A stretch of DNA of 64,000 nt from Anaerolineales bacterium. GTDB lineage: Bacteria > Chloroflexota > Anaerolineae > Anaerolineales > Villigracilaceae. Below the pieces are notes generated by a model. The model was given only the letters and a program-made list of their open reading frames with translations, searched no databases and was not told where the DNA came from. The translations under genes were made by a program, and so were the position numbers. The stretch spans positions 1 through 64,000 of the forward strand of contig JACKAV010000011.1 of NCBI GenBank assembly GCA_020634895.1, written 5' to 3'. Numbering within the stretch: position 1 is the first letter of the stretch; every line of letters starts with the position of its first letter. Shown piece by piece: positions 51,578 through 60,070 of the stretch.

Positions 51578-52420
51578 TTACGGGGCGGGAGTGGCAACAG
51601 GCTCGAGTGGAGTGATATCCACCGGGCGGAAGTTGGTAATGACCAGCACGATCTCGAGGCGGGAAAAGTCAACGGCAGGTTGAACTGTCGCTTGTTGAAA
51701 CAGCTCGAATTCCAGAGAACGAACCGTCACAACTTGCCCAATGATAAGGTCTGCAGGGTAGCCGCCTCCCAATCCCGAAGTCAGGATCAAGTCTCCCGCT
51801 TCCACAGTCGCATCCTGAGAGATTAAGTCAAGGGAAACATCGCCCGTCACCGAGCCATATAAGACAGCGCTTGTATCGGCATTTTGAAGATAGACATTTA
51901 CAGAGGATGCCGGGTCGGTAATGAGTTGCACGCGGGCGGCGTCAGCAATAACGGCGTCAACCCGCCCGACCAAACCCTGATTTGTCACTACAGGCATACC
52001 GCGCCGGATATCATCGTTCGAGCCGCGGTTGATAATGATGTAATGAAGAAACGGACTTGGGTCACGCCCGATCACAGAGGCGGCTTTATATGTGCTTTCG
52101 GGATTCGAGCGGGAGAAATCAACAAGCGCCGCAAGGATCTCGGTTTCATTCACGCGCTGCTGCAATTCGATAAGCTGCGCCTGCAATTGAGAAACCTGAG
52201 CTTCAAGTTCAGCATTGCGCTGACGCAGCGTAACAATATCACGCGGTGCAGTAACGAAATCTTGAAAGCCAAGAAAACGGCTTGATATCCAGGTTTGAGT
52301 GTCGATCAGAACCGAAGTAAATCCCCTGGAAGCAGAACCCAATGCGCCGCTGAAAGCAAGCACAAGAATGCCCCCAACCACCAGGAAAATAATTGTCGTT
52401 TGTAAGGAACGGGAATTCAT
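51578..52420 (-). CDS. mreC: MreC, rod-shape scaffold
   Basis: A 280-residue protein: one membrane helix at 8-26, a coiled coil at about 62-95 (LRQRNAELEAQVSQLQAQL pattern) and the beta-rich domain with VIGRDPSPFLHYIIINRG and GMPVVTNQGLVGRV. The C-terminus ends in a short Pro-rich tail. MreC links PBP2/RodA to MreB. Confidence 0.93.
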   Translation of the reverse strand: MNSRSLQTTIIFLVVGGILVLAFSGALGSASRGFTSVLIDTQTWISSRFLGFQDFVTAPRDIVTLRQRNAELEAQVSQLQAQLIELQQRVNETEILAALVDFSRSNPESTYKAASVIGRDPSPFLHYIIINRGSNDDIRRGMPVVTNQGLVGRVDAVIADAARVQLITDPASSVNVYLQNADTSAVLYGSVTGDVSLDLISQDATVEAGDLILTSGLGGGYPADLIIGQVVTVRSLEFELFQQATVQPAVDFSRLEIVLVITNFRPVDITPLEPVATPAP

Positions 52421-52475
52421 TTTATAGGTATACCATCCTCAATAGATATTATCAAAGATGGCAGTTAAAACAATA

Positions 52476-53543
52476 TTAAATATGACGCGTACTGCCGCGT
52501 TCCAAACCGATCAAATATCGGGAGAGATTTTCCAGATCTTCGAATATGGTCGCCGCGCCGCGCGCAACACATGTCAGCGGGTCTTCAGCAACCCAAACGC
52601 GCAGTTTCAATTCATCGGTAAGCCGCTCAGCCAAGCCCTGCAGCAACGCGCCGCCGCCGGCAAGACAAATACCAATGTCCATTAAATCCGAAACGATCTC
52701 GGGCGGAATTTCATCCAATGCATCGCGGACCGTATCAATGATCACCTGCACAGAACCGGAAAGCGCTTCGCGAATCTCCACAGAAGAAATCTCGATTGTC
52801 TCCGGCAAACCGGTGACTAAATTCCTGCCGCGCACTTCCATCGTCTTTTCGGGCTGCAATGGATAAGCCGACCCGATCTGCCATTTGATCTGCTCTGCAA
52901 TTCCCGTACCCACCAACAGGTTATATTTATTGCGCAAATACTGGACGACATCCTGATCCATTTCATCGCCCGCCACACGCAGCGAACGGGAAGCGACCAC
53001 GCCGCCCGTCGACATGACCGCGACTTCAGTGGTGCCGCCGCCAATGTCCACGACCATTGAACCTCGCACTTCGCCAATGGGAAGTCCGGCTCCGATCGCC
53101 GCCGCAATTGGTTCTTCGATCAACATGGCTTGACGCGCCCCTGACGCCATCGTCGCGTCATAGACCGCGCGTTTTTCAACTTCCGTCACGCCGGTCGGCA
53201 AACCGACGATCACACGCGGACGCGGCAAAGGGACTACACTTTGTTCATGCACTTTACCGATGAAATATTCAAGCATTACGCGGGTAACATCAAATTCGGC
53301 AATGACCCCATCACGAATAGGACGCACAACCATTACATTGGCGGGAGTACGTCCAACCATCTCCTTGGCTTCGAGACCGATCGCAAGGGGCTGGCGTAAT
53401 TTTTTATCAACCGTCACCCAGGATGGCTCATTAATAACGATGCCCTTGCCGCGGACATGCACAAGGGTATTCGCAGTGCCAAGGTCAATGGCTATGTCCA
53501 GTGAGAAAAGGCCTAACAGCCAGTTTATTGGGTTGAAGGCCAA
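52476..53543 (-). CDS. mreB: MreB, actin-like shape protein
   Basis: A 355-residue MreB with TTG start and AGGAG seven bases before. Nucleotide-binding motifs: DIAIDLGTANTLV, VVDIGGGTTEVAV and GGGALLQGL. The N-terminal NPINWLLGLFSL is hydrophobic and may be a membrane anchor. It is first in the series mreBCD-mrdA-minCDE-rodA-gltX. Confidence 0.96.
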   Translation of the reverse strand: MAFNPINWLLGLFSLDIAIDLGTANTLVHVRGKGIVINEPSWVTVDKKLRQPLAIGLEAKEMVGRTPANVMVVRPIRDGVIAEFDVTRVMLEYFIGKVHEQSVVPLPRPRVIVGLPTGVTEVEKRAVYDATMASGARQAMLIEEPIAAAIGAGLPIGEVRGSMVVDIGGGTTEVAVMSTGGVVASRSLRVAGDEMDQDVVQYLRNKYNLLVGTGIAEQIKWQIGSAYPLQPEKTMEVRGRNLVTGLPETIEISSVEIREALSGSVQVIIDTVRDALDEIPPEIVSDLMDIGICLAGGGALLQGLAERLTDELKLRVWVAEDPLTCVARGAATIFEDLENLSRYLIGLERGSTRHI

Positions 53544-53590
53544 AATAGGCTCCTATGATTCGGGAATGCGTCTTCGCGAACTGACAAATT

Positions 53591-53599
53591 ATTATACCA
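53591..53599 (-). promoter_or_regulatory. Extended -10 promoter of the mre/min series
   Basis: On the minus strand the bases read TGGTATAAT, a full extended -10. Transcription would start about 40 bases before the mreB TTG. No -35 is needed or evident. Confidence 0.6.
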
Positions 53600-53676
53600 T
53601 GAGGGGTGTTTCTTCATTTTTCGGCGCCTTTCCACAAAAGGGGTAAAATCAGGGAAAATTTTTTCCGGAGGAGAAT

Positions 53677-54528
53677 ATGTCCAAATTCGCAATTGTTACA
53701 GACAGCACTGCTTATATTCCGCCAGAATTGACGCAAAAACATGGTATTACGGTAACTCCGCAGATCCTCATCTGGGACAACCAGACTTTCCGCGATGGTG
53801 TGGATATTCAACCTGTTGAATTTTATACCCGCTTGAAAGGCGCCAAGGTCATGCCGTCTACATCTCAGGTTTCCCCTGCAACCATGCAGGAAGTCTTCCA
53901 GGGTTTCGTGGACAAAGACATGCCCGTCCTGGGAATATTCATTTCATCAAAACTTTCGGGGACACTACAGTCCGCGAAGCAAGCCAAAGAGATGATGGGA
54001 AGCGCGGGAGAAAAGGTCGCCTTGGTCGATAGTCAATCCACAGCAATGGCACTCGGATTTCAAGCGCTTGCCGCAGCCCGCGCCATGGAATCAGGGGCAA
54101 GCCTTGAAGAATGCGCAGCCGTGGCAGAAAAAGCCCACGAACGGACCGGCGTCTTTTTTGCGGTGGACACCCTCGAGTTCCTGCACCGAGGCGGGCGTAT
54201 CGGCGGCGCACAACGCTTCATCGGCTCCGCTCTTAACCTCAAGCCGATCCTCGCCCTTCAGGAAGGAAAAGTTGAAGGCGTAGACCGCATCCGAACGAAG
54301 AGCAAAGCACACGACCGTATCCTCGAACTTGTTTCAGAACAGGTAAAAGGAAAATCCAATATCCGCATTGCGACCCTGCACGCAAACGCTGCCGAAGATG
54401 CCAAAGCCCTTTTGGATCGTGCAACTACAGCCCTCTCACCTGCGGAAACTTTGTTCACAGAAGTCAGCCCGGTGGTGGGGACACATGCGGGTCCCGGCAC
54501 AGTAGGTCTCGCCTATATGTTCGATTAA
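53677..54528 (+). CDS. DegV family fatty-acid-binding protein
   Basis: A 283-residue DegV protein: IVTDSTAYIPPEL at the start, GVDIQPVEFY, the TSQVSP motif with Ser that binds the carboxylate, ISSKLSGT, and HAGPGTVGLAY at the end. DegV/FakB proteins hold fatty acids for phosphorylation by FakA. No fakA is seen here. GGAGGAG stands five bases before the ATG. Its stop overlaps the next start by one base (TAATG), so it is co-translated with the Crp-family gene. Confidence 0.92.
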   Translation: MSKFAIVTDSTAYIPPELTQKHGITVTPQILIWDNQTFRDGVDIQPVEFYTRLKGAKVMPSTSQVSPATMQEVFQGFVDKDMPVLGIFISSKLSGTLQSAKQAKEMMGSAGEKVALVDSQSTAMALGFQALAAARAMESGASLEECAAVAEKAHERTGVFFAVDTLEFLHRGGRIGGAQRFIGSALNLKPILALQEGKVEGVDRIRTKSKAHDRILELVSEQVKGKSNIRIATLHANAAEDAKALLDRATTALSPAETLFTEVSPVVGTHAGPGTVGLAYMFD

Positions 54529-55202
54529 TGATCGAAGAGCAGCATTTCAGCCGCATCGTTCAGTCGATGCATTTTCTTCAGGACGCAGACCCGGTTTTCA
54601 TAAAAGAATTCAAGCGGTCTGCGTTCCTGGCGAAAATTCCGGCAGGGCGCGATGTATTCCTTGAGGGAGACCGCATCGAAGCGATAGCGCTGTTGATCTC
54701 TGGAGTTGTGCGCGTTTACAAGATCGGTGAGACGGGACGGGAGATCACACTATATCGATTCGGGAACGGTTCATCCTGTATTTTGACTGCAAATGCGATT
54801 CTCAGTCAGCGGACCTTCCCTGCGATCGCTACCGTAGAGCAGGACGCTGAAGCGGTGATGATTCCCGCCGAAGTCTTTCGTGATTGGGTTAATCGCTTCG
54901 ACCCCTGGCGCGGATTTGTTTTCGATCTGTTGTCACAGCGTCTATCCACAATGATGTCGGTCATCGATGAAGTGGTTTTCCACCGCATGGATCGGCGTGT
55001 GGCTGCGCTTTTAGCCAAACGTGGAAAAGCACAAAATCCTATTCGCGTCACACACCAGGAGATCGCTTCTGAGTTGGGAAGCTCCCGTGAAGTGATCAGC
55101 CGTCTGCTCGAGGATTTCATCAGTGACGGCAGCATCCGCTCTGGACGCGGCGTCATCGAAGTTCTCGATTTTGAGCTTTTGGAGTCCCGCCTGGCTATGT
55201 GA
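54528..55202 (+). CDS. Crp/Fnr-family transcriptional regulator
   Basis: A 224-residue regulator with an N-terminal cyclic-nucleotide-type beta roll (15-130) and a C-terminal winged helix with recognition helix in THQEIASELGSSREVISRLLEDF (about 170-192). The beta roll lacks the full cAMP set (no RxSLA phosphate cassette; it has GNGSSCILTANAIL), and no N-terminal Fe-S Cys cluster is present, so the signal is unknown. A TGTGAC-TAT-GTCACA palindrome overlaps its stop codon and sits at about -41 of the next promoter, the likely target. Confidence 0.88.
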   Translation: MIEEQHFSRIVQSMHFLQDADPVFIKEFKRSAFLAKIPAGRDVFLEGDRIEAIALLISGVVRVYKIGETGREITLYRFGNGSSCILTANAILSQRTFPAIATVEQDAEAVMIPAEVFRDWVNRFDPWRGFVFDLLSQRLSTMMSVIDEVVFHRMDRRVAALLAKRGKAQNPIRVTHQEIASELGSSREVISRLLEDFISDGSIRSGRGVIEVLDFELLESRLAM

Positions 55203-55239
55203 CTATGTCACAGACAGGCGGGGGCATTTCTCCTATACT
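55198..55239 (+). promoter_or_regulatory. Crp-type palindrome plus promoter of the DUF2892/thioredoxin operon
   Basis: TGTGACTATGTCACA (55198-55212) is a perfect palindrome with TGTGA/TCACA half-sites, five bases between them rather than six. A -10 TATACT is at 55234-55239 with only a weak -35 (CAGACA) at 55211-55216. The palindrome centre lies near -41 of the predicted start, the class II activation position of the Crp family. Confidence 0.65.
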
Positions 55240-55272
55240 GGGGGCATCAACAAAACTAAAGGAGAAAATCTT

Positions 55273-55473
55273 ATGAAACGCAATTTGTCAAATACCGACC
55301 GCATCGTCCGTGTAGTGCTCGCCGCCTTACTCGCCTACCTGTATTTTGGTGGCATTGTGACCGGAACCCTCGGCATCGTTTTGCTCGTTCTCGGCGTGGT
55401 ATTCCTCTTCACTGCTGCAGTGGCTTTCTGCCCGCTCTACCTGCCGTTCAAACTGAGCACCTACAAACAATAA
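55273..55473 (+). CDS. DUF2892 small membrane protein
   Basis: A 66-residue protein from the ATG at 55273 (AAAGGAG eight bases before). N-terminal MKRNLSNTDRIVRVV and two hydrophobic helices with CPLYLPF between helix end and C-terminus match DUF2892, the membrane domain also found on YgaP-type rhodaneses. It probably works with the thioredoxin-DUF2892 fusion encoded 55 bases downstream. Confidence 0.85.
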   Translation: MKRNLSNTDRIVRVVLAALLAYLYFGGIVTGTLGIVLLVLGVVFLFTAAVAFCPLYLPFKLSTYKQ

Positions 55474-55528
55474 GATCGTCAATCACCCAAGAGCGGGCGA
55501 GATTATCGTCCGCTCTTGATTCTATATT

Positions 55529-56029
55529 ATGAACAAAAACGAATTTCAACAAAAACTCGCATCTGCTGGAAAGCCCGTGGTGGTGGATTTTTGGGCACCC
55601 TGGTGCGTTCCATGCAGGATGACAAAGCCGATCCTCGACAAACTCGGGCAGGAATATGCCGCGAAAGTGGAATTTCTTCCCATCAACGCCGATGACTCGC
55701 GGGAAATCATTGAACAATATCGTGTTCTTGGCATTCCAACCGTCATTGCGCTGCAGGATGGGAAAGTCGTTGCGCGTCTGACCGGCGCGCAAAAGGAAGA
55801 TGGATACCGGGCTGTTTTTGAAGCGCTTGCGGAGGGCAGGCAGATTTCGATACCAATGTCAGGTTTTGACCGCGCATTGAGGCTTGGCGCTGGCGGGTTG
55901 TTAATTGCCTACGGGGTTTACAACAGCAACTGGCTGGTGGCAGGCATCGGCGGGATCGTCGCATTTCTGGGGATCTATGACCGCTGTCCAATCTGGAGAG
56001 CGATCACCGGAATGTTCCGGCGTAAATAA
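55529..56029 (+). CDS. Thioredoxin fused to a DUF2892 membrane domain
   Basis: A 166-residue fusion. Residues 1-105 are a thioredoxin with WCVPC (Cys26, Cys29) and the cis-Pro loop GIPTV. Residues 108-166 are a DUF2892 unit (FDRALRLGAGGLLIAYGV, YDRCPIWRAITG). The active site faces the cytoplasm if the tail helices form a hairpin. Control by the Crp-family regulator upstream is likely from the palindrome. A role in sulfur or oxidative stress is inference from DUF2892-rhodanese relatives. Confidence 0.88.
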   Translation: MNKNEFQQKLASAGKPVVVDFWAPWCVPCRMTKPILDKLGQEYAAKVEFLPINADDSREIIEQYRVLGIPTVIALQDGKVVARLTGAQKEDGYRAVFEALAEGRQISIPMSGFDRALRLGAGGLLIAYGVYNSNWLVAGIGGIVAFLGIYDRCPIWRAITGMFRRK

Positions 56030-56050
56030 ATCTTCATAAAGCAGGATACA

Positions 56051-56081
56051 GGCTCCGGGTCAGACCGGAGCCGTTTTGTTT
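56051..56081 (+). terminator. Terminator of the thioredoxin operon
   Basis: GGCTCCGG / CCGGAGCC stem with a 6-base loop followed by GTTTTGTTT. Confidence 0.88.
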
Positions 56082-56103
56082 GCTTTGCAATGACCATGAC
56101 GGG

Positions 56104-56109
56104 TATAAT
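56104..56109 (+). promoter_or_regulatory. -10 element giving a leaderless uridine kinase mRNA
   Basis: Consensus TATAAT ends seven bases before ATGATG at 56117. The transcript would start at the first ATG. No ribosome site lies upstream. Confidence 0.5.
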
Positions 56110-56116
56110 CCGATTC

Positions 56117-56740
56117 ATGATGCAAAAAATTCCACTGGTCATCGGCATTGCAGGGGGGTCTGGGTCGGGAAAAACCACTGTTGCCCAGGAAATTTTAAGA
56201 AGGGTCGGAGCCGAACGCATCGCGTATCTTCAACATGATTCATATTACAAAGATCTTCGCGTGCTCGACTCGTCAAAACACAGCGAGATCAATTTCGACC
56301 ACCCGGATGCGCTTGAAACTGAATTACTGATCAAGCATATTCTGGACCTGCGGGATTTCAAACCGGTTCAGGTACCGATCTACGATTTTGCAAATGACAC
56401 TCGAAAGCCCGAAACATTCACCGTTCGACCCAGCAATGTGATTTTGGTTGAAGGAATTTTACTTTACGTGGAGCCTGAACTTAGAAAGCTTTTCGATGTA
56501 AAGCTTTTTGTGGATGCAGATGCGGATATCCGCTTCATTCGCCGCCTTCACCGTGATATCACCGAACGAGAACGCTCCACCGAATCAGTGATCGAGCAAT
56601 ATTACGCGACGGTTCGTCCCATGCATCTGGAGTTTGTGGAACCATCCAAACGCTACGCGGATGTTATCATTCCCGAAGGCGGGCACAATGTTGCCGCGCT
56701 GGATATGGTCACAGCAAGAATAGAGACCCTGCTCAAGTAA
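56117..56740 (+). CDS. udk: Uridine kinase
   Basis: A 207-residue kinase from the ATG at 56117 (leaderless, see promoter). Walker A is GGSGSGKTT near 13-21, followed by the uridine-kinase stretch LQHDSYYKDL and NFDHPDALE, IYDFANDTRKPE, and the lid RRLHRDITERERS. It phosphorylates uridine and cytidine for nucleotide salvage. Nine more N-terminal codons could be read but would start before the -10 box. Confidence 0.94.
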   Translation: MMQKIPLVIGIAGGSGSGKTTVAQEILRRVGAERIAYLQHDSYYKDLRVLDSSKHSEINFDHPDALETELLIKHILDLRDFKPVQVPIYDFANDTRKPETFTVRPSNVILVEGILLYVEPELRKLFDVKLFVDADADIRFIRRLHRDITERERSTESVIEQYYATVRPMHLEFVEPSKRYADVIIPEGGHNVAALDMVTARIETLLK

Positions 56741-56774
56741 CAACTTTTATTTTCATCAACCCAAGGAGAGACAT

Positions 56775-57284
56775 ATGACGAAACAATGGCAAAATCCCCC
56801 CGAAATGCAGATCGACCCCAAGAAAAAATATCGCGCGCACATGGAGACCGATAAAGGGACAATGATGATCGAATTATTTGCCGACAAGGTTCCAGTGACG
56901 GTCAACAATTTCGTGTTCCTTTCACGCGAAGGGTATTATGACGGTGTGATCTTCCACCGCGTGATCTCGAATTTCATGGCGCAGGGCGGCGACCCGACTG
57001 GCACTGGTCGCGGCGGACCCGGCTACAGTTTTCGGGATGAGTTCGATTCCAGCCTAAAACACGACAAACGCGGAATTCTGTCCATGGCGAATTCTGGACC
57101 CAACACGAACGGTTCGCAGTTCTTCATCACTCACCTGCCAACGCCGCACCTCGATGGGCGGCACGCAGTCTTCGGTCAGGTCGTGGAGGGCGAGGATGTC
57201 CTGATGTCCATCCCGGAGCGTAACCCGAGTAATATCAACGCGCCCGCAGTGAAGATCATCCGTGTCACAATCGAAGAGAGCTAA
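56775..57284 (+). CDS. Cyclophilin-type peptidyl-prolyl isomerase
   Basis: A 169-residue cytoplasmic cyclophilin without signal peptide. The active-site set is present: FHRVISNFMAQGGD (Arg), GILSMANSGPNTNGSQFFI and HLDGRHAVFGQV. AGGAGA precedes the ATG. Its 3' end overlaps the start of the VTT gene by 23 bases. Confidence 0.94.
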   Translation: MTKQWQNPPEMQIDPKKKYRAHMETDKGTMMIELFADKVPVTVNNFVFLSREGYYDGVIFHRVISNFMAQGGDPTGTGRGGPGYSFRDEFDSSLKHDKRGILSMANSGPNTNGSQFFITHLPTPHLDGRHAVFGQVVEGEDVLMSIPERNPSNINAPAVKIIRVTIEES

Positions 57285-57855
57285 AAACATAGACACGGAT
57301 GCCAAGCCAAAAACCAGCCTGACCACAACCCTAATGCGCATTGGCGCAATTCTGGCTGTGGTCGGTATTACGGTGTATGTGTACAGCATCCGCGAACATG
57401 TACAGGAATTCGCTCAATATGGATATTTGGGCGCTTTCCTTATCGCGCTCATTGCGAACGCCACGGTCATACTTCCCGCACCGGGAGTGGCTGTGATCTT
57501 CGCAATGGGCGGATTGCTTAACCCGCTGGGCGTTGCCCTCGCGGCTGGAGTTGGCGGCGCCATCGGCGAACTGACAGGCTATCTCGCCGGGTACGGCGGA
57601 CAGGCGGCGGTGGAAAATACAAAGATGTATAACCGCATCCTACCGTGGGTTCAAAAATATGGCGCATGGGTGATCTTGGTCCTCGCGGCAGTGCCCAATC
57701 CATTTTTTGATCTCGCTGGAATCGCCGCCGGAATCGCCAAAATTCCCGTATGGAAGTTCGCGCTTGCCTGTTGGATTGGGCAGACCATCAAAATGGCGAT
57801 GTTCGCCTTTGCCGGTGCCTATTCCATTGATTGGATCGCCAATCTCTACAACTAA
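57262..57855 (+). CDS. VTT-domain (DedA/SNARE-associated) membrane protein
   Basis: A 197-residue membrane protein with GTG start inside the cyclophilin gene. The VTT pattern is visible: ANATVILPAPGVAVIFAMGGLLNP, GAIGELTGYLAGYGG, and PNPFFDLAGIAAG. Relatives act in lipid scrambling or undecaprenyl phosphate flipping. A later start at 57334 is possible but has no ribosome site. Confidence 0.82.
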   Translation: MSQSKRAKNIDTDAKPKTSLTTTLMRIGAILAVVGITVYVYSIREHVQEFAQYGYLGAFLIALIANATVILPAPGVAVIFAMGGLLNPLGVALAAGVGGAIGELTGYLAGYGGQAAVENTKMYNRILPWVQKYGAWVILVLAAVPNPFFDLAGIAAGIAKIPVWKFALACWIGQTIKMAMFAFAGAYSIDWIANLYN

Positions 57856-57872
57856 ATATTAAGGAGTGCTGT

Positions 57873-59231
57873 ATGAGCAATTACGATAAAGTCGATGCCT
57901 ATATTGACAAGAACCTCGATCAGAGCCTCGATGAACTGAAACGCTATGCGTCCCAACCCAGCATCAGCGCACAGAATATCGGGCTGAAGGAATGCGCCCA
58001 GCTCGTAAAAGGAATGCTCGAAAAGCGCGGCTTCACCGCGGAGATCATGGCAACCGAAGGCGCGCCGGTTGTGTTCGCTGAACGCAAGGGGAAAAGCGAC
58101 AAGACGCTTCTTATCTACAATCATTACGATGTCCAACCGCCCGAGCCGTTGGAGTTATGGGACAGCCCTCCATTCGAACCTGAGATCCGTGATGGAATCA
58201 TGTATGGGCGCGGCGTGAGCGACGACAAGGGTCACCTCACGGCGCGGCTGCACGCCATCGACGCCATTCTCGAAGAAGATGGCGAACTTCCCTGCGGCAT
58301 CAAATTCATCATCGAAGGTGAAGAGGAAACCGCCAGTGTCCACTTGCACGAATTCATTTCTCAGAATCTGGGCAAGCTCAAAGCAGACGCCTGCATCTGG
58401 GAATTCGGCGGCGTGGATCACCGCGAACGTCCGCAGCAATTCCTTGGATTGCGCGGAATTTGTTATGTCGAGTTGTCGGTCACTTCACTTGGGACAGACG
58501 TTCATTCCGGACTGGGCGGCAGCATCTTCCCCAACGCAGCGTGGAGACTCGTCTGGGCGTTGAACACGCTCAAAGGTGAGGATGAGCGGATTCGCATCCC
58601 CGGCTTTTACGATGACGTTGTCGCTCCCACCGACCGCGACCGCGAGTTCATGGAAAAGCTGCCAGATATGGAAGATGAATACAAAACCCGTTACGGCGTC
58701 AAAAAATTCATCAAAGGCTTGGAAGGCGGCATGGATTTGAAGATCGAAGAAGTCTTCACCCCCACCTGCACCATCTGTGGTCTCACCAGTGGATACCAGG
58801 GACCCGGCTCGAAAACCGTCCAGCCCGCCTTCGCATCCGCCAAAGTGGACTTCCGCCTTGTGCCGAATCAGATGCCGCAGGACATTCTAAAAAAGCTTCG
58901 CGCGCATCTGGACGCAGAAGGCTTCAGCGATATTGAGATCAAGTTCCTCGGCGGCGAACCAGCGGCGCGAACCGACCCGGATGACCCGTTCGTGAAAATG
59001 GTTGTGGAAACTGCCGAAGATGTCTACGACGCAAAGATGGATATTGTGCCGATCACAGGCGGCTCAGGACCGAATTATCCATTTGTGCATGAACTGGGCT
59101 TGCCCGTTGTGACCATGGGAATTGGCTACCCAAACACCAAAGCCCACGCCCCCAACGAAAACTTCCGCGTAGACCTATATGCCCAGCACGCCAAGCACAC
59201 CGCCAGAGTGATAAAAGAATTCGCAAAATGA
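57873..59231 (+). CDS. M20 family metallopeptidase (dipeptidase)
   Basis: A 452-residue enzyme from the ATG at 57873 (AAGGAG before). Metal ligands: His in LIYNHYDVQP, Asp in YGRGVSDDKGH, Glu pair in IEGEEETAS, then Glu/Asp and His (PFVHELG.. region) further on. The lid domain with LRGICYVELSVTSLGTDVHSGLGG is typical of the CNDP-type dipeptidases. It cleaves dipeptides or related amides with Zn or Mn. There is no signal peptide. Confidence 0.92.
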   Translation: MSNYDKVDAYIDKNLDQSLDELKRYASQPSISAQNIGLKECAQLVKGMLEKRGFTAEIMATEGAPVVFAERKGKSDKTLLIYNHYDVQPPEPLELWDSPPFEPEIRDGIMYGRGVSDDKGHLTARLHAIDAILEEDGELPCGIKFIIEGEEETASVHLHEFISQNLGKLKADACIWEFGGVDHRERPQQFLGLRGICYVELSVTSLGTDVHSGLGGSIFPNAAWRLVWALNTLKGEDERIRIPGFYDDVVAPTDRDREFMEKLPDMEDEYKTRYGVKKFIKGLEGGMDLKIEEVFTPTCTICGLTSGYQGPGSKTVQPAFASAKVDFRLVPNQMPQDILKKLRAHLDAEGFSDIEIKFLGGEPAARTDPDDPFVKMVVETAEDVYDAKMDIVPITGGSGPNYPFVHELGLPVVTMGIGYPNTKAHAPNENFRVDLYAQHAKHTARVIKEFAK

Positions 59232-59258
59232 TTTACAAATTGACCGTTTTTCTGTAAA

Positions 59259-59274
59259 CTAGTCAAAGTGACCT
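59259..59274 (+). promoter_or_regulatory. 16-base motif shared with the XRE-cupin promoter
   Basis: CTAGTCAAAGTGACCT here matches CTACTCAAAGTGACCT at 63040-63055 in 15 of 16 bases; both lie in promoter regions. It may be an operator, but a match of this length can occur by chance in a window of this size. Confidence 0.25.
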
Positions 59275-59316
59275 TTTTCACTCCGATTTCATGACTTTAT
59301 ATTTTAAAGATTTGCG

Positions 59317-59322
59317 TATAAT
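59317..59322 (+). promoter_or_regulatory. -10 element of the CBS-ACT gene
   Basis: Consensus TATAAT, about 45 bases before the start at 59374, leaving room for a leader with GGAGG. No clear -35. Confidence 0.5.
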
Positions 59323-59373
59323 ACAATTTGTAACAAATTTCACAATACAAACAAGTACACGTTGGAGGTAAAA

Positions 59374-60015
59374 ATGTTCGTCGGCGAAAGAATGTCTCAC
59401 CCTGCTATTACCGTTACACCGGATACCCCGGTTCACGATGCGCTGGCAATGTTCAAGAAGGAACATATCCGCCGCGCACCCGTCGTTAAAGATGGAAAAA
59501 TGGTCGGCATCGTTTCAGAAAGCGACCTGCTGAACGCATCCCCGTCCCCCGTCACCAGCTTAAGCGTGTGGGAAATGAACTACCTTATCAGCAAAGTGAC
59601 CGTCAAACAGGTCATGACCAAGAAACCCACCACCGTGGACGTGAACACTCCCATCGAAGAAGCCGCCCGCATCATGGCAGACAAAAAGATCGGCGGTCTC
59701 CCCGTTATGCGTTCCGGCAAACTGGCTGGCATCATCACCGAAACCGACCTCTTCAAGATCTTTCTTGAATTGATGGGCGCCCGCACCAAAGCCATGCGCG
59801 TCACCGCCGAGATCGACGACAAGCCCGGCTCACTGGCAAAGCTCACCAAAGCGATTTCCAATGCCGGTGGAAATTTCGTTTCCTTCGGTCAGTTCTCCGG
59901 CGACGACCCATCCAGCAAGATCGTCACATTCAAGGTTGCCGGACTGAAAAAGGAACAGATCACAACCGCGCTCACCAAGATCGTGAAAAAATTCTGGGAT
60001 ATTCGCCTTAGCTAA
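59374..60015 (+). CDS. CBS-pair plus ACT domain protein (AcuB-like)
   Basis: A 213-residue regulator-like protein: CBS 1 at about 5-60 (ITVTPDTPVHDALAMFKKEHIRRAPVV), CBS 2 at about 75-135 and an ACT domain at 140-213 (VTAEIDDKPGSLAKLTKAI). CBS pairs bind adenine nucleotides and ACT domains bind amino acids, so it may couple energy state to amino acid supply. GGAGG precedes the ATG at 59374. A strong terminator follows, so the gene is monocistronic. Confidence 0.88.
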   Translation: MFVGERMSHPAITVTPDTPVHDALAMFKKEHIRRAPVVKDGKMVGIVSESDLLNASPSPVTSLSVWEMNYLISKVTVKQVMTKKPTTVDVNTPIEEAARIMADKKIGGLPVMRSGKLAGIITETDLFKIFLELMGARTKAMRVTAEIDDKPGSLAKLTKAISNAGGNFVSFGQFSGDDPSSKIVTFKVAGLKKEQITTALTKIVKKFWDIRLS

Positions 60016-60031
60016 CCAACCTGTCGAATCC

Positions 60032-60064
60032 AAAAGCGCGTGGAGTTTTCCACGCGCTTTTTTT
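60032..60064 (+). terminator. Terminator of the CBS-ACT gene
   Basis: AAAAGCGCGTGGA / TCCACGCGCTTTT stem with a short loop and a run of seven T. It also faces the convergent DUF1786 gene. Confidence 0.9.
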
Positions 60065-60070
60065 GTTGGA

